A stretch of DNA of 38,156 bases from the NCBI GenBank assembly GCA_009840595.1, contig VXNK01000105.1, positions 1-38,156 on the forward strand. The letters run 5' to 3'. Positions 16,829 to 25,175 of the stretch are shown here, in pieces. The position numbers and the translations under genes are program-made. Each line of letters starts with the position of its first letter. Position 1 is the first letter of the stretch. The notes under the pieces are model-generated. The model made no database searches, was not told the origin of the DNA, and saw only the letters and a program-made list of their open reading frames with translations. The DNA comes from Rhodospirillaceae bacterium (GTDB lineage Bacteria; Pseudomonadota; Alphaproteobacteria; Bin65).

Positions 16829-17752
16829 ATGGACCGCCATCATCTCTATCTGATCTCCGATTCGACCGGCGAGACGGTCCAGAGCATCGGGCGCGCCTGC
16901 ACGGTCCAGTTCGAGCAGGTCGAGGTTGTCGAGCATCTGTGGCCGATGGTGCGCAGCCCGCGGGCGCTGGAGATCGTCATCGAGGAGCTGGAGGAGGAGC
17001 CCGGCCTGGTCCTCTATACCCTGCTCGACCGGACGCTCGCCGAAACCCTGGAGGAGTATTGCAAGCGCCGCGGGCTGACCTGCGTCTCGGTGATCGAGCC
17101 CTTTATCGAGGTGATGGCGACCTATTTCGGCGCCAAGAGCCGCGACATGCCGGGCCGGCAGCACGAGCTGGACGACGAATATTTCCAGCGCATCGACGCC
17201 ATGAACTACGTCATGCAGCATGACGACGGCCAGCAGACCGGCAACCTGGAGGAGGCCGACGTCGTGCTGGTCGGGGTCTCGCGCACGTCGAAGACGCCGA
17301 CCTCGATCTATCTGGCCAACCGCGGCATCAAGGCGGCCAACGTGCCGATCGTGCCGGATCAGCCGCTGCCGGACATCCTGTTCGCCCTGAACCGGCCGCT
17401 GGTCGTCGGCCTGACCGAGGACCCGCGCCGGCTGGTCGACCTGCGCCGTTCGCGCATGCGCCAGTCGCTCGGCGACACCGAAACGGCTTACACCGATATC
17501 GCCGCGGTCCGGAAGGAGGTCGCCGACGCACGCCGGCTGTTCGGGCGCTACGGCTGGCCGGTCATCGACGTGACCCGCCGGTCGATCGAGGAGACCGCGG
17601 CGGCGATCCTGCGCCTGGTGCGCGACCGCGAGCGCCGCCACGAAGAGGGCGCCGACGCCGACCTGCTCCAGCTCGGCGGCCGGCCCGATGCCGCACCGCT
17701 CCTGGACGGGGCGGGCGGCGCCCCGGCGCGGATCGAGAGCGGCAAACCATGA
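16829..17752 (+). CDS. Pyruvate, phosphate dikinase regulatory protein (PPSR/DUF299 family)
   Basis: The product is 307 aa. The family members are bifunctional serine/threonine kinases and phosphorylases that switch pyruvate phosphate dikinase, or PEP synthase, on and off using ADP and phosphate. The N-terminal LYLISDSTGETVQSIGRA is diagnostic, and the P-loop-like GVSRTSKT is at 149-156, followed by TPTSIYLANRG. The last 40 residues are a low-complexity tail that is not conserved. The gene is the homologue of RP001, which borders the replication origin in Caulobacter and Rickettsia. It leads a rightward series with maf, aroE, coaE and dnaQ. No clear Shine-Dalgarno is seen before ATG 16829. 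Which target enzyme it controls cannot be told from this window. Confidence 0.95.
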   Translation: MDRHHLYLISDSTGETVQSIGRACTVQFEQVEVVEHLWPMVRSPRALEIVIEELEEEPGLVLYTLLDRTLAETLEEYCKRRGLTCVSVIEPFIEVMATYFGAKSRDMPGRQHELDDEYFQRIDAMNYVMQHDDGQQTGNLEEADVVLVGVSRTSKTPTSIYLANRGIKAANVPIVPDQPLPDILFALNRPLVVGLTEDPRRLVDLRRSRMRQSLGDTETAYTDIAAVRKEVADARRLFGRYGWPVIDVTRRSIEETAAAILRLVRDRERRHEEGADADLLQLGGRPDAAPLLDGAGGAPARIESGKP

Positions 17753-17762
17753 CCGATAAGCG

Positions 17763-18404
17763 ATGACTGGCGCACACTGGCCGGCCCGCCCCGGCGCCCC
17801 GGCGCTCGTCCTGGCGTCCGCCAGCCGGACCCGCGCGGCGATGCTGCGCAACGCCGGGCTGGCGTTCGAGACCGTGCCGGCCGCGATCGACGAAGCGGCG
17901 GTCAAGCAACGCCTGCGCGGCGACGGCGCTTCGGCCGAACGGGTCGCCGGCATGCTGGCCGAACTGAAAGCCGAACGGGTCGCCTGCGCAATCGCGGCCG
18001 AACGTCCCGACGCCCTGGTGCTCGGGGCGGACCAGGTGCTCGATCTCGACGGCGCGCTGCTCGACAAGCCGGCGGACCGCGCCGCCGCCGCGGCGCATCT
18101 GCGACGCCTGTCCGGCAAGCGCCACCGGCTCGTCTCGGCGGCGGCGCTGCTGCGCGGCGGGCAGCGGATCTGGGACTGCACCGACAGCGCCAGCCTCGTC
18201 GTGCGCCCGCTGTCGGCGCGCTTCATCGCCGCCTATCTCGACGCCGCCGGGGCGGATGCGCTGGACTCGGTCGGCGCCTACCGGCTCGAAGGTCTCGGCG
18301 CCCACCTGTTCGCCTCGGTCGACGGCGACTTCTTCACCATTCTCGGCCTGCCGTTGCTGCCGCTGCTCGATTTCCTGCGCAGCGACGGGGCTCTCGACCC
18401 ATGA
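17763..18404 (+). CDS. maf: Maf-like nucleoside triphosphate pyrophosphatase
   Basis: The product is 213 aa. Maf proteins hydrolyse non-canonical or modified nucleoside triphosphates (dTTP, UTP, m7GTP, depending on subfamily) to the monophosphate. The N-terminal signature LVLASASRTRAAMLRNAGL, the GADQVL motif with the catalytic Asp, KPADRAAA, and the SVGAYRLEGLGAHLF motif are present. The subfamily cannot be decided from reading alone. It starts 10 bp after PPSR, and its stop overlaps an ATG of aroE in an ATGA arrangement. Confidence 0.94.
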   Translation: MTGAHWPARPGAPALVLASASRTRAAMLRNAGLAFETVPAAIDEAAVKQRLRGDGASAERVAGMLAELKAERVACAIAAERPDALVLGADQVLDLDGALLDKPADRAAAAAHLRRLSGKRHRLVSAAALLRGGQRIWDCTDSASLVVRPLSARFIAAYLDAAGADALDSVGAYRLEGLGAHLFASVDGDFFTILGLPLLPLLDFLRSDGALDP

Positions 18405-18427
18405 CGGGGACCCATGACGGGGGACCC

Positions 18428-19285
18428 ATGACCGGCCTGCCCAGCGGAAAGGCGGTCGTCGCCGGGGTCGCCGGCTGGCCGGTCGGCCATTCGCGCTCGC
18501 CGCGCCTGCACGGCCACTGGCTGCAGCGCTACGGCATCGACGGCCTATACGCCCCCTTTCCGATCGCGCCGGAGAACTTCGAGACGGCGGTGCGCGGGCT
18601 TGCCGCCGCGGGCCTCGCCGGGCTGAACGTCACGGTGCCGCACAAGGCGGCGGCCTGCGCCCTGTGCGACCGGCTGGACGACACGGCGCGCCGCCTTGCC
18701 GCGGCCAACACGCTGGTCTTCGGGCCGGACGGCGCCATCGAGGGCCGCAATACCGACGCCTACGGCTTTGCCGAGGCCCTGAAGGCCGCCGCGCCGGAGG
18801 CCGCTGCCGGCCGCGGGCCCGCCGTCGTCCTCGGCGCGGGCGGCGCGGCGCGGGCGGTCGTGCTCGCGCTGCAATCCCTGGGCTACAGCCCGGTCCGCAT
18901 CGCCAACCGGACGGCGGCGCATGCGGAGGCGGCCGCCTCTGCGCTCGGGCCGGGCGTCGAGACCGTGCCCTGGGAGGAGCGCGCCGCCGCGCTCGCCGGG
19001 GCCGCCCTGCTGGTCAACGCCACCTCCCTCGGCATGACGGGCCGGCCCGCGCTCGACCTGCCGCTCGCCGACCTGCCGCCGGAGGCGACGGCCTGCGACA
19101 TCGTCTATGCGCCGCTGGAAACCCCGCTGCTCGCCGCCGCGCGCCGGCGCGGCTGCCGCGCGGTCGACGGGCTCGGGATGCTGCTGCACCAGGGCCGGCC
19201 GGGCTTCCGGGCCTGGTTCGGCGTCGATCCGGCGGTCGATGACGACCTGCGCCGGGCCGTCGCCGGCGATCTGCTCGCCGCCTGA
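18428..19285 (+). CDS. aroE: Shikimate dehydrogenase (NADP+)
   Basis: The product is 285 aa from this start. It reduces 3-dehydroshikimate to shikimate with NADPH in aromatic amino acid synthesis. Catalytic Lys73 is in NVTVPHKAA and Asp110 in RNTDAYGF; the substrate loop WPVGHSRSP is at 17-25. The NADP-binding motif GAGGAARAV is followed by NRT. An in-frame ATG at 18401 overlaps the maf stop and would add nine residues (MTGTHDGGP); I prefer 18428 because GGGGGA lies just upstream and the N-terminus then fits homologues. The two ATGs lie in near-identical ACCCATGACGGGG microrepeats, so the start may have been duplicated. Confidence 0.94.
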   Translation: MTGLPSGKAVVAGVAGWPVGHSRSPRLHGHWLQRYGIDGLYAPFPIAPENFETAVRGLAAAGLAGLNVTVPHKAAACALCDRLDDTARRLAAANTLVFGPDGAIEGRNTDAYGFAEALKAAAPEAAAGRGPAVVLGAGGAARAVVLALQSLGYSPVRIANRTAAHAEAAASALGPGVETVPWEERAAALAGAALLVNATSLGMTGRPALDLPLADLPPEATACDIVYAPLETPLLAAARRRGCRAVDGLGMLLHQGRPGFRAWFGVDPAVDDDLRRAVAGDLLAA

Positions 19286-19287
19286 CG

Positions 19288-19974
19288 ATGCGCATCGTCG
19301 GCCTCACCGGCTCCATCGGCATGGGCAAGACGGCGGCGGCCGGCTATCTCCGCTTTCTCGGCGTGCCGGTCTACGACGCCGATGCGGCGGTCCACGCGGT
19401 CTATGCCCGCGGCGGCGCGGCGGTCGGCCCGGTCGGCGCGGCCTGGCCGGAGGCGGTGCGCGACGCCGCCGTCGACCGCGCGGCGCTGAGCGCGCTGATC
19501 GCCGCCGACCCCGCGGTCCTGCCGCGGCTCGAGGGCATCGTGCACCCCATCGTCCGGCGCCGGCAGGAGCGGTTTCTCCAGGCGGCGGCGCTGCGCCGGG
19601 CGCCGGCGGTCGCGCTGGACATCCCGCTCCTGTTCGAGACCGGCGGCGAACGGCGCTGCGATACGGTCCTCGTCGTCTCGGCGCCGGCCTTCGTGCAGCG
19701 CGGCCGGGCGCTGGCCCGCCCGGAGATGACAGCGGACAAGCTCGCGCTTATTCTGGCGCGCCAGATGCCGGATGCGGAAAAGTGCGCGCGGGCGGATTTC
19801 GTCATCCCGTCGCACCGGGGCTGGCGGGCCATGCTCGCCGGCCTGCGCCGGGCGGTGCGCCGGACGCTCGAACGGCCGGCCCGGCACTGGCCGCCCAATC
19901 CGCACACGGCGCCGCCGCGGCCGGTCCGCGTCGCGGCCGTGCGCCGCCCTATCGCCGGGGGACGCCATGCGTGA
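19288..19974 (+). CDS. coaE: Dephospho-CoA kinase
   Basis: The product is 228 aa. It phosphorylates dephospho-CoA at the 3' hydroxyl, the last step of coenzyme A synthesis. The P-loop GSIGMGKT is at 8-15, with the DADAAVH motif following the VPVYD strand, then VHPIVRRR and DIPLLFETGGE of the CoaE fold. The C-terminal about 30 residues (Pro and Arg rich) extend beyond the enzyme core. The start is two bases after the aroE stop and the end overlaps the dnaQ start by eight bases, showing translational coupling. Confidence 0.96.
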   Translation: MRIVGLTGSIGMGKTAAAGYLRFLGVPVYDADAAVHAVYARGGAAVGPVGAAWPEAVRDAAVDRAALSALIAADPAVLPRLEGIVHPIVRRRQERFLQAAALRRAPAVALDIPLLFETGGERRCDTVLVVSAPAFVQRGRALARPEMTADKLALILARQMPDAEKCARADFVIPSHRGWRAMLAGLRRAVRRTLERPARHWPPNPHTAPPRPVRVAAVRRPIAGGRHA

Positions 19975-20653
19975 AATCGTGCTCGATACCGAAACCACCG
20001 GCCTCGATCCGGCGGCCGGCCACCGGATCGTCGAGATCGGCGCCCTCGAACTGCAGCATCACCTGCCGACCGGGCGCGAATACCACACCTATCTCGACCC
20101 GGAGCGCGAGATGCCGGAGGAGGCCTTCGCCATCCACGGCCTGTCCGACGATTTCCTCGCCGGCAAGGCCAAATTCGCCGACGCCGCCGACGCCCTGCTC
20201 GATTTCATCGGCGACGCGCCGCTGGTCATCCACAATGCGGAGTTCGACCTGCGTTTTTTGAATGCGGAGCTGGCGCAGATCGGGCGCGAGCCGCTCGATC
20301 CGGGCCGCGTCGTCGACACCCTGCTCATCGCGCGGCAGAAATTCCCCGGCGCCCGGGCCAGCCTCGACGCCCTGTGCCAGCGCTTCGAGATCGACCTCGC
20401 CGCGCGCGACAAGCACGGCGCGCTGATCGATTCGCACCTGCTGGCGGCGGTCTATCTGGAGCTGGTCGGCGGTCGCCAGCCCGGTTTCGAGCTCGCCGCC
20501 GACACCGGCCGGCCGACCGACGCCGCAAGCGCCGAACGCGAGCGCCGAGCGCCGCGCCGGCACTTGCCCGGCGCCGCGCCGACCGAGGCCGAGCGCGCCG
20601 CCCACCGGGAGTTCCTGAAAAAGCTCGCCGACCCGATCTGGCTCGCCGAGTAG
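19967..20653 (+). CDS. dnaQ: DNA polymerase III epsilon subunit (3'-5' proofreading exonuclease)
   Basis: The product is 228 aa. It is the DEDDh-type proofreading exonuclease of the replicative polymerase. Motif Exo I is DTETTGLDP with Asp7 and Glu9, Exo II is IHNAEFDLRFL with Asp94, and Exo III has His150 and Asp155 (DKHGALIDSHLLAAVYLEL). The C-terminal region after about 185 should bind the alpha subunit; it contains Arg-rich and helical segments (EREHRR-like, then EFLKKLADPIWL). Its position beside the candidate origin is shared with other alphaproteobacteria. It converges with secB, leaving 12 bp between the stops. Confidence 0.97.
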   Translation: MREIVLDTETTGLDPAAGHRIVEIGALELQHHLPTGREYHTYLDPEREMPEEAFAIHGLSDDFLAGKAKFADAADALLDFIGDAPLVIHNAEFDLRFLNAELAQIGREPLDPGRVVDTLLIARQKFPGARASLDALCQRFEIDLAARDKHGALIDSHLLAAVYLELVGGRQPGFELAADTGRPTDAASAERERRAPRRHLPGAAPTEAERAAHREFLKKLADPIWLAE

Positions 20654-20665
20654 GCCGCCGCCCGC

Positions 20666-21139
20666 TCAGGCCGTGCCCGCGCCCTGGACCAGCTGGGCCT
20701 GCACGATGGCGTTGAAATCGATCGGCTGGAGCATGAGCGGCGGCATGCCGCTTTCCTGGGTGGCCGAGGCGATGATGTTGCGCGCGAAGGGGAAGAGGAT
20801 GCGCGGGCATTCAACCAGCAGGATGGAGCCGATATATTCCTCCGGAATGCTGCTGTTCAGCTCGAACAGGCCGGCATATTCCAGTTCGGCGACAAAGGCG
20901 GTCTCGTCCTCGACGGTGGCGCGCGCCTCGATATTCAGCACGACCAGATAGTCGTCGCCCTCGAGCTCTTCCGGGTGGACGTCGATCCGCACCTCGATTT
21001 CCGGCTCGGCCGAAAGCCGGCCGAAAATCGCCGGCGCGTTCGGCATTTCGAACGAAAAGTCCTTGATGAACTGCGCCTTCACGATCAGCGGCGGCGCGTC
21101 CGTCATGTCGATGCCGGAACCGTTGTCGTCTGCCGCCAT
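20666..21139 (-). CDS. secB: Protein-export chaperone SecB
   Basis: The product is 157 aa. SecB is a tetrameric cytosolic chaperone that keeps presecretory proteins unfolded and hands them to SecA. The family pattern KAQFIKDFSFEMPNAP, the beta-strand region VEDETAFVAELEYAGLFEL and CPRILFPFARNIIASATQES are all present, ending in the usual DFNAIVQAQ-type helix. Start 21139 is preferred over the longer frame to 21244 because GGGAGA lies seven bases upstream and the N-terminus becomes MAADDNGSG, of normal length. Its SecB-dependent clients are not shown by the window. Confidence 0.96.
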   Translation of the reverse strand: MAADDNGSGIDMTDAPPLIVKAQFIKDFSFEMPNAPAIFGRLSAEPEIEVRIDVHPEELEGDDYLVVLNIEARATVEDETAFVAELEYAGLFELNSSIPEEYIGSILLVECPRILFPFARNIIASATQESGMPPLMLQPIDFNAIVQAQLVQGAGTA

Positions 21140-21302
21140 CGCGGTGTCTCCCGAATGAAAGGGGGCAAGCCTGCCGCCGGGCGCGGGGCCCGCGCCGGGT
21201 GTCAGGGGTGTACGGCATGCGCTGCGCCGCGGCAACTGCGCCAAAGCCGGGCGCGAGGCGCCGCCGATCTGCGGGCGAAGCGCAGCCAGCGGCGCGACGG
21301 CC

Positions 21303-21806
21303 TCACCGCCTGCCGATTCTGGGGGCGTCGTCGGGTGTTTCGGGAGGGTCGGAGTCCGGCTCGACGGTTTCGAACTCGCCGTCGATCACCGTGTCGCGGC
21401 CGAAGCCGGCGCCGCGGCCCGGCCCGAAACCCGCGACATGCACCGAGCCGCGCGCCTGTATCGCGGTCCAGAGCCACGCGGCCAGCGCGCGCCGCACCGC
21501 CGGCAGCAGAAGGGCGAAGCCGACGCCGTCGGTCAGGAATCCGGGGGTCAGGAGCAGCGCGCCGGCGAGCAGCAGCCCGAGGCCGTCCAGCAGGTCGGCG
21601 ACCGGCGGCTCGCCGCGCCGCATCTTCTCCTGCGCCCGCGCCAGCACCCGCCGGCCCTGGGCGCGCAGCATGACCGAGCCGGCGACCGCGGTGAGCACGA
21701 CCAGCCCGATGGTCGGCCAGGTGCCGATCAGGCCGCCGAGCTCGACGAACAGGTAGATTTCGATCAGCGGCACGCCGATCAGCAGGGCGAGCAGGATCCA
21801 GCCCAT
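21303..21806 (-). CDS. fxsA: FxsA family membrane protein
   Basis: The product is 167 aa. FxsA-type proteins are small inner-membrane proteins; in E. coli FxsA counters exclusion of phage T7 by F plasmid, but the native role is unclear. Residues 1-50 contain two membrane helices (WILLALLIGVPLIEIYLFV and IGLVVLTAVAGSVML), followed by AQGRRVLARAQEKMRRGEPP and a third hydrophobic region GLLLAGALLLTPGFLTDGVG, the most conserved part. The C-terminal about 50 residues are polar and acidic. It is separated from secB by 163 bp and divergent from the Tim44-domain gene. Confidence 0.92.
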   Translation of the reverse strand: MGWILLALLIGVPLIEIYLFVELGGLIGTWPTIGLVVLTAVAGSVMLRAQGRRVLARAQEKMRRGEPPVADLLDGLGLLLAGALLLTPGFLTDGVGFALLLPAVRRALAAWLWTAIQARGSVHVAGFGPGRGAGFGRDTVIDGEFETVEPDSDPPETPDDAPRIGRR

Positions 21807-22161
21807 GAGGTGTTCCGGGTGTCGTGCGCCGCCCGGCCTGTCCGGCAGGCGGATCGGGCGGGCCGGTCAGGCGGGCCTGGCCCTTGCGTCCGGCCCGCGC
21901 GCCGGGTCGGAGCGCGGGACCAGCGCCGGGGCGCGCTTGTTATCGGGGGCCTGCCTGCCTATGTAGGAAGCTCCGGCGCCGGCCGCCAGTCGGGCCGCGC
22001 CCCGCCGCAGGCCCGGTCCGGCCAATGCGGCGAAAAAGTGCGGAAAACGGGCGACCGCCCGGACGAATCGGGTGTATAACCCGAAACCTAGGGCAAACGG
22101 CCGCAAGGCGGCCCCGGAAGCGCCGCCCCGAAAGCAACGCCCGGATAGCGATGCCGGTCCG
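21807..22161. other. Divergent intergenic region, 355 bp
   Basis: The region separates the leftward fxsA from the rightward Tim44-domain gene and should hold promoters for both. The one marked structure is a small inverted repeat CGGGT-GTATA-ACCCG at 22069-22083 around a TATAAC that could serve as a -10 box. No gene is supported here. Confidence 0.4.
22069..22083 (+). promoter_or_regulatory. Candidate promoter/operator palindrome
   Basis: CGGGT and ACCCG flank GTATA exactly, and TATAAC (22075-22080) falls inside. The arrangement could be a -10 element with an overlapping operator for the Tim44-domain gene 80 bp downstream. No good -35 is seen. Confidence 0.35.
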
Positions 22162-22866
22162 ATGAACAACGATCTGATCCTGACCCTGATCTTCGCGGCG
22201 GTCGCGGCCTTCGTGCTCTTCAAGCTGCGTTCCGTGCTGGGTCGGCGCGAGGGCCACGAGCAGCGGCCGCCGGACTTCTTCGCCGAGGCCGAGCGCAAGG
22301 CGGCCAACGACAGCGCAGCCAAGGACGGCGCGGGCCAGGACGGCGCAGGCGGCGATACCGCCCTGCCGGCGCCGGGCCCGCACGCCGCCGAAGCCGCCGG
22401 GGTCGATCCGGAGTCGCCGGCCGCCGAGGGCATCGCGGCCATCCGCGCCGCCGACCGCCACTTCGATCCCGCCGCTTTCGTGGACGGCGCCAGGGCGGCG
22501 TTCGACATGATCGTGGAGGCCTTCGCGAAGGGCGACCGCGACACCCTCGAGCCCCTGCTCGCGCCCGACGTGTTCGCCAGTTTCGACGCGGCCATCGCGG
22601 AGCGCGAACAGGCTGGCGAGACGCTGGAGACCACCATCGTCGCGCTCAATTCTGCCGAGCTGACCGGCGCCGAAATGCAGGGGCGGACGGCCCGCGTCAC
22701 CATGACCTTCGTGTCCGAGCAGTCCAATGTCGTGAAGGATGCGGAGGGCAATCCGGTGGACGGCGATCCCGCGACGATCGAGAAGATCACCGACATCTGG
22801 ACGTTCGCCCGCGATACCCGCTCGCGCGACCCGAACTGGCAGCTCGTCGAGACCGACGGCGGCTGA
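22162..22866 (+). CDS. Tim44/TimA domain membrane-anchored protein
   Basis: The product is 234 aa. One N-terminal membrane helix (about 5-20, LILTLIFAAVAAFVLF) is followed by a charged, Ala/Gly-rich linker (30-100) and then a Tim44-like domain (about 100-230: DRHFDPAAFVDGARAAFDMI, AFAKGDRDTLEPLL, SAELTGAEMQGRTARVTMTF, DIWTFARDTRSRDPNWQLVETD). The domain is that of the mitochondrial import protein Tim44; bacterial members are inner-membrane proteins of uncertain role. ATG 22162 places the membrane helix at the N-terminus. In related genomes it sits beside secB, fxsA and an Smr gene, suggesting an envelope-related function. Confidence 0.92.
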   Translation: MNNDLILTLIFAAVAAFVLFKLRSVLGRREGHEQRPPDFFAEAERKAANDSAAKDGAGQDGAGGDTALPAPGPHAAEAAGVDPESPAAEGIAAIRAADRHFDPAAFVDGARAAFDMIVEAFAKGDRDTLEPLLAPDVFASFDAAIAEREQAGETLETTIVALNSAELTGAEMQGRTARVTMTFVSEQSNVVKDAEGNPVDGDPATIEKITDIWTFARDTRSRDPNWQLVETDGG

Positions 22867-22953
22867 GGCCGCGCCTCCCCTTCCCGCTTCCGCCCGCTTG
22901 GCCGCCGGCCCGGTTTGGCGTACATCGGCAGAACCGACGCGAACGGTTCCGCC

Positions 22954-23754
22954 ATGCTCGCCCCTCCGACCGCCTCTGCTGCCGAATCCCCCACCGTCGC
23001 CCTGTTCGTCACCTGTTTGGTCGACCTGTTCCGGCCGTCGGTCGGCTTCGCCGCGGCCAAGCTGCTGGAACAGTCGGGCTGTCGGGTCGAGGTCCCGTCC
23101 GCCCAGGCCTGCTGCGGCCAGCCGGGCTACAACAGCGGCGACCGCAGGTCGGCGCAGGCCATCGCGAAGGGCGTCATCGCCGCCTTCGAGGGCTACGATT
23201 ACGTCGTCGCGCCGTCCGGCTCCTGCGGCGGCATGATCGCGAAGCATTATCCGGAGCTGTTCGCCGATGACCCGGCGTGGCGGCCGCGGGCCGAGGCGCT
23301 TGCGGCGAAGACCCACGAGCTGCTCGCCTTCCTGGTCGACGTCCGCGGCATGACGGCGATCGAGAGCCGGCTGGAGGCGGTCTGCACCTACCACGATTCC
23401 TGCTCCAGCCTGCGCGAGATGAAGGTGCAGGCCCAGCCGCGCCGCCTCCTGCAATCGGTCGAGGGCCTGGCCCTGCGCGAGCTCGATACGCCCGAGGTCT
23501 GCTGCGGCTTCGGCGGCGCCTTCTGCGTCAAGTATCCGGACATTTCCAACGCCATGGTCGCCGACAAGACGGCGGACATTACCGCCACCGGCGCCGATAC
23601 GGTGCTCGCCGGCGACCTGGGCTGCCTGATGAACATCGCCGGCAAGTTGAGCCGCGAGGGCTCGGCGATCCGCGCCTGGCACGTCGCCGAGGTGCTGGCC
23701 GGGGTCGAGGCGCCGCCGATTGCGCAGACCGGCGCTCTGGAACCTGCCCGATGA
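22954..23754 (+). CDS. lutA: Lactate utilization protein LutA (cysteine-rich (Fe-S) oxidoreductase subunit)
   Basis: The product is 266 aa. LutA, LutB and LutC form an iron-sulfur complex that oxidises L-lactate to pyruvate in bacteria lacking classic lactate dehydrogenases. Two CCG domains are visible: QACCGQPGYNSG near residues 48-60 with SGSCGGM downstream, and EVCCGFGGAFCVKYP in the second half, preceded by YHDSCSSLRE. ATG 22954 is the chosen start; a TTG at 22915 is in frame but unlikely. Its stop overlaps the lutB start in ATGA. Homologues are also annotated as YkgE or glycolate-oxidase-like FeS subunits; the substrate is inferred from the full lutABC set. Confidence 0.93.
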   Translation: MLAPPTASAAESPTVALFVTCLVDLFRPSVGFAAAKLLEQSGCRVEVPSAQACCGQPGYNSGDRRSAQAIAKGVIAAFEGYDYVVAPSGSCGGMIAKHYPELFADDPAWRPRAEALAAKTHELLAFLVDVRGMTAIESRLEAVCTYHDSCSSLREMKVQAQPRRLLQSVEGLALRELDTPEVCCGFGGAFCVKYPDISNAMVADKTADITATGADTVLAGDLGCLMNIAGKLSREGSAIRAWHVAEVLAGVEAPPIAQTGALEPAR

Positions 23755-25175
23755 CGGCCCTGTCGCCCGCCCGGTTCAAGGAACAGGCCGCCGCCGCGCT
23801 GAAGGACGCGCCGCTGCAGCGCGCCCTCGGCAACATGCGCGTCGGCTTCATCGAGAAGCGCCGCAAGGCGGCCGAGAAGCTGCCGGAATTCGAGGATCTG
23901 CGCGACCAGGGGGTGGCGATCAAGAACCACACGCTGGCCCATCTCGATCTCTACCTGGAAGCCTGGGAGAAGAAGGTCGTCGAGGGCGGCGGCCACGTCC
24001 ACTGGGCGCGCGACGCCGAAGAGGCCCGGCAGATCGTGCTCGGCATCTGCCGCAGCGCCGAGGCCCGGACGGTGACCAAGGGCAAGTCGATGATCGGCGA
24101 GGAGATGCACCTCAACCCGTTCCTCGAAGCCAACGGCATCGAGCCGGTCGAGACCGATCTCGGCGAATACATCATCCAGCTGCGCCACGAGACGCCGAGC
24201 CACATCATCGCGCCGGCAATCCACGTCAACAAGGAGCAGGTCGCCGACGCCTTCCGGGAGCATCACACCGGCCTGCCGCCCGACCGCCCGCTCGACGAGG
24301 GGCCGGACCTGCTGGCCGAGGCGCGCACGCAGTTGCGCGACCGGTTCATCGCCGCCGATGTCGGCATCACCGGCGCCAACTTCCTGGTCGCCGAGACCGG
24401 CTCGTCGATCATCGTCACCAACGAGGGCAACGGCGACCTGACCCAGACCCTGCCGCGGGTCCATATCGTGCTCGCCAGCCTGGAGAAGGTCGTGCCGACG
24501 CTGGAGGACGCGACGACCCTGATGCGCCTGCTCGCCCGCTCGGCGACCGGCCAGGAAATGTCGGTCTACACCACGGTCTCGACCGGCCCGCGCCGCGACG
24601 GCGACCCGGACGGGCCGGAGGAATATCACGTCGTCCTGCTCGATAACGGGCGCAGCGCGCTCTACGGCACCGAGTTCCAGGAGGTTTTCCGCTGCATCCG
24701 CTGCGGCGCCTGCCTCAACCACTGCCCGGTCTACGGCGCGATCGGCGGCCACGCCTACGGCACGGTCTATCCCGGGCCGATCGGCAAGGTGCTGTCGCCC
24801 GCGCTCATGGGCATCGACAAGGCCGGCGCGCTGCCCAACGCGTCGAGCTTCTGCGGCCGCTGCGAGGAAGTCTGCCCGATGCGCATTCCGCTGCCCAAGC
24901 TGATGCGCCACTGGCGGGAGGCGGAGTTCAGCGGGAAACACAATCCGGCGCCGGTACGCTGGGGATTGGGCTTGTGGGCCTGGGCGGTGCGGCGGCCGGC
25001 GCTCTACCGCTTCGGCGCGCGCTTCGCCATCGCCGGCATGGCCTTCCTCGGCCGCAAGCGCGGGCACCTGCGCAGCCTGCCGCTGGCCGGCGGCTGGACC
25101 GCGCACCGCAACCTGCCCGCGCCCCAGGGCGGCGTCTTCCACGATCTCTGGCGCAAGCAAAGGAAGAGGCGGTGA
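23751..25175 (+). CDS. lutB: Lactate utilization protein LutB (iron-sulfur subunit)
   Basis: The product is 474 aa, normal for LutB. The N-terminal LUD/DUF162 domain (about 60-300) contains TVTKGKSMIGEEMHLNPFLE, ETDLGEYIIQL and the GITGANFLVAETGSSIIVTN block. Two [4Fe-4S] clusters follow: CIRCGACLNHCP (near 314-325) and CGRCEEVCP (near 367-375). The C-terminal region with PVRWGLGLWAW is also typical. The complex acts in the cytoplasm or on the inner face of the membrane, passing electrons onward. It overlaps lutA and lutC by four bases on each side, showing tight translational coupling. Confidence 0.96.
   Translation: MTALSPARFKEQAAAALKDAPLQRALGNMRVGFIEKRRKAAEKLPEFEDLRDQGVAIKNHTLAHLDLYLEAWEKKVVEGGGHVHWARDAEEARQIVLGICRSAEARTVTKGKSMIGEEMHLNPFLEANGIEPVETDLGEYIIQLRHETPSHIIAPAIHVNKEQVADAFREHHTGLPPDRPLDEGPDLLAEARTQLRDRFIAADVGITGANFLVAETGSSIIVTNEGNGDLTQTLPRVHIVLASLEKVVPTLEDATTLMRLLARSATGQEMSVYTTVSTGPRRDGDPDGPEEYHVVLLDNGRSALYGTEFQEVFRCIRCGACLNHCPVYGAIGGHAYGTVYPGPIGKVLSPALMGIDKAGALPNASSFCGRCEEVCPMRIPLPKLMRHWREAEFSGKHNPAPVRWGLGLWAWAVRRPALYRFGARFAIAGMAFLGRKRGHLRSLPLAGGWTAHRNLPAPQGGVFHDLWRKQRKRR

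Noticed and set aside
16319-18226. Minus-strand frame extending hemE upstream
   Set aside because: The extra part is antisense to PPSR and maf and crosses the candidate origin; HemE has its normal start at 16318.
22915-22953. TTG start extending LutA by 13 residues
   Set aside because: No ribosome-binding site and no similarity to LutA N-termini; ATG 22954 is adequate.
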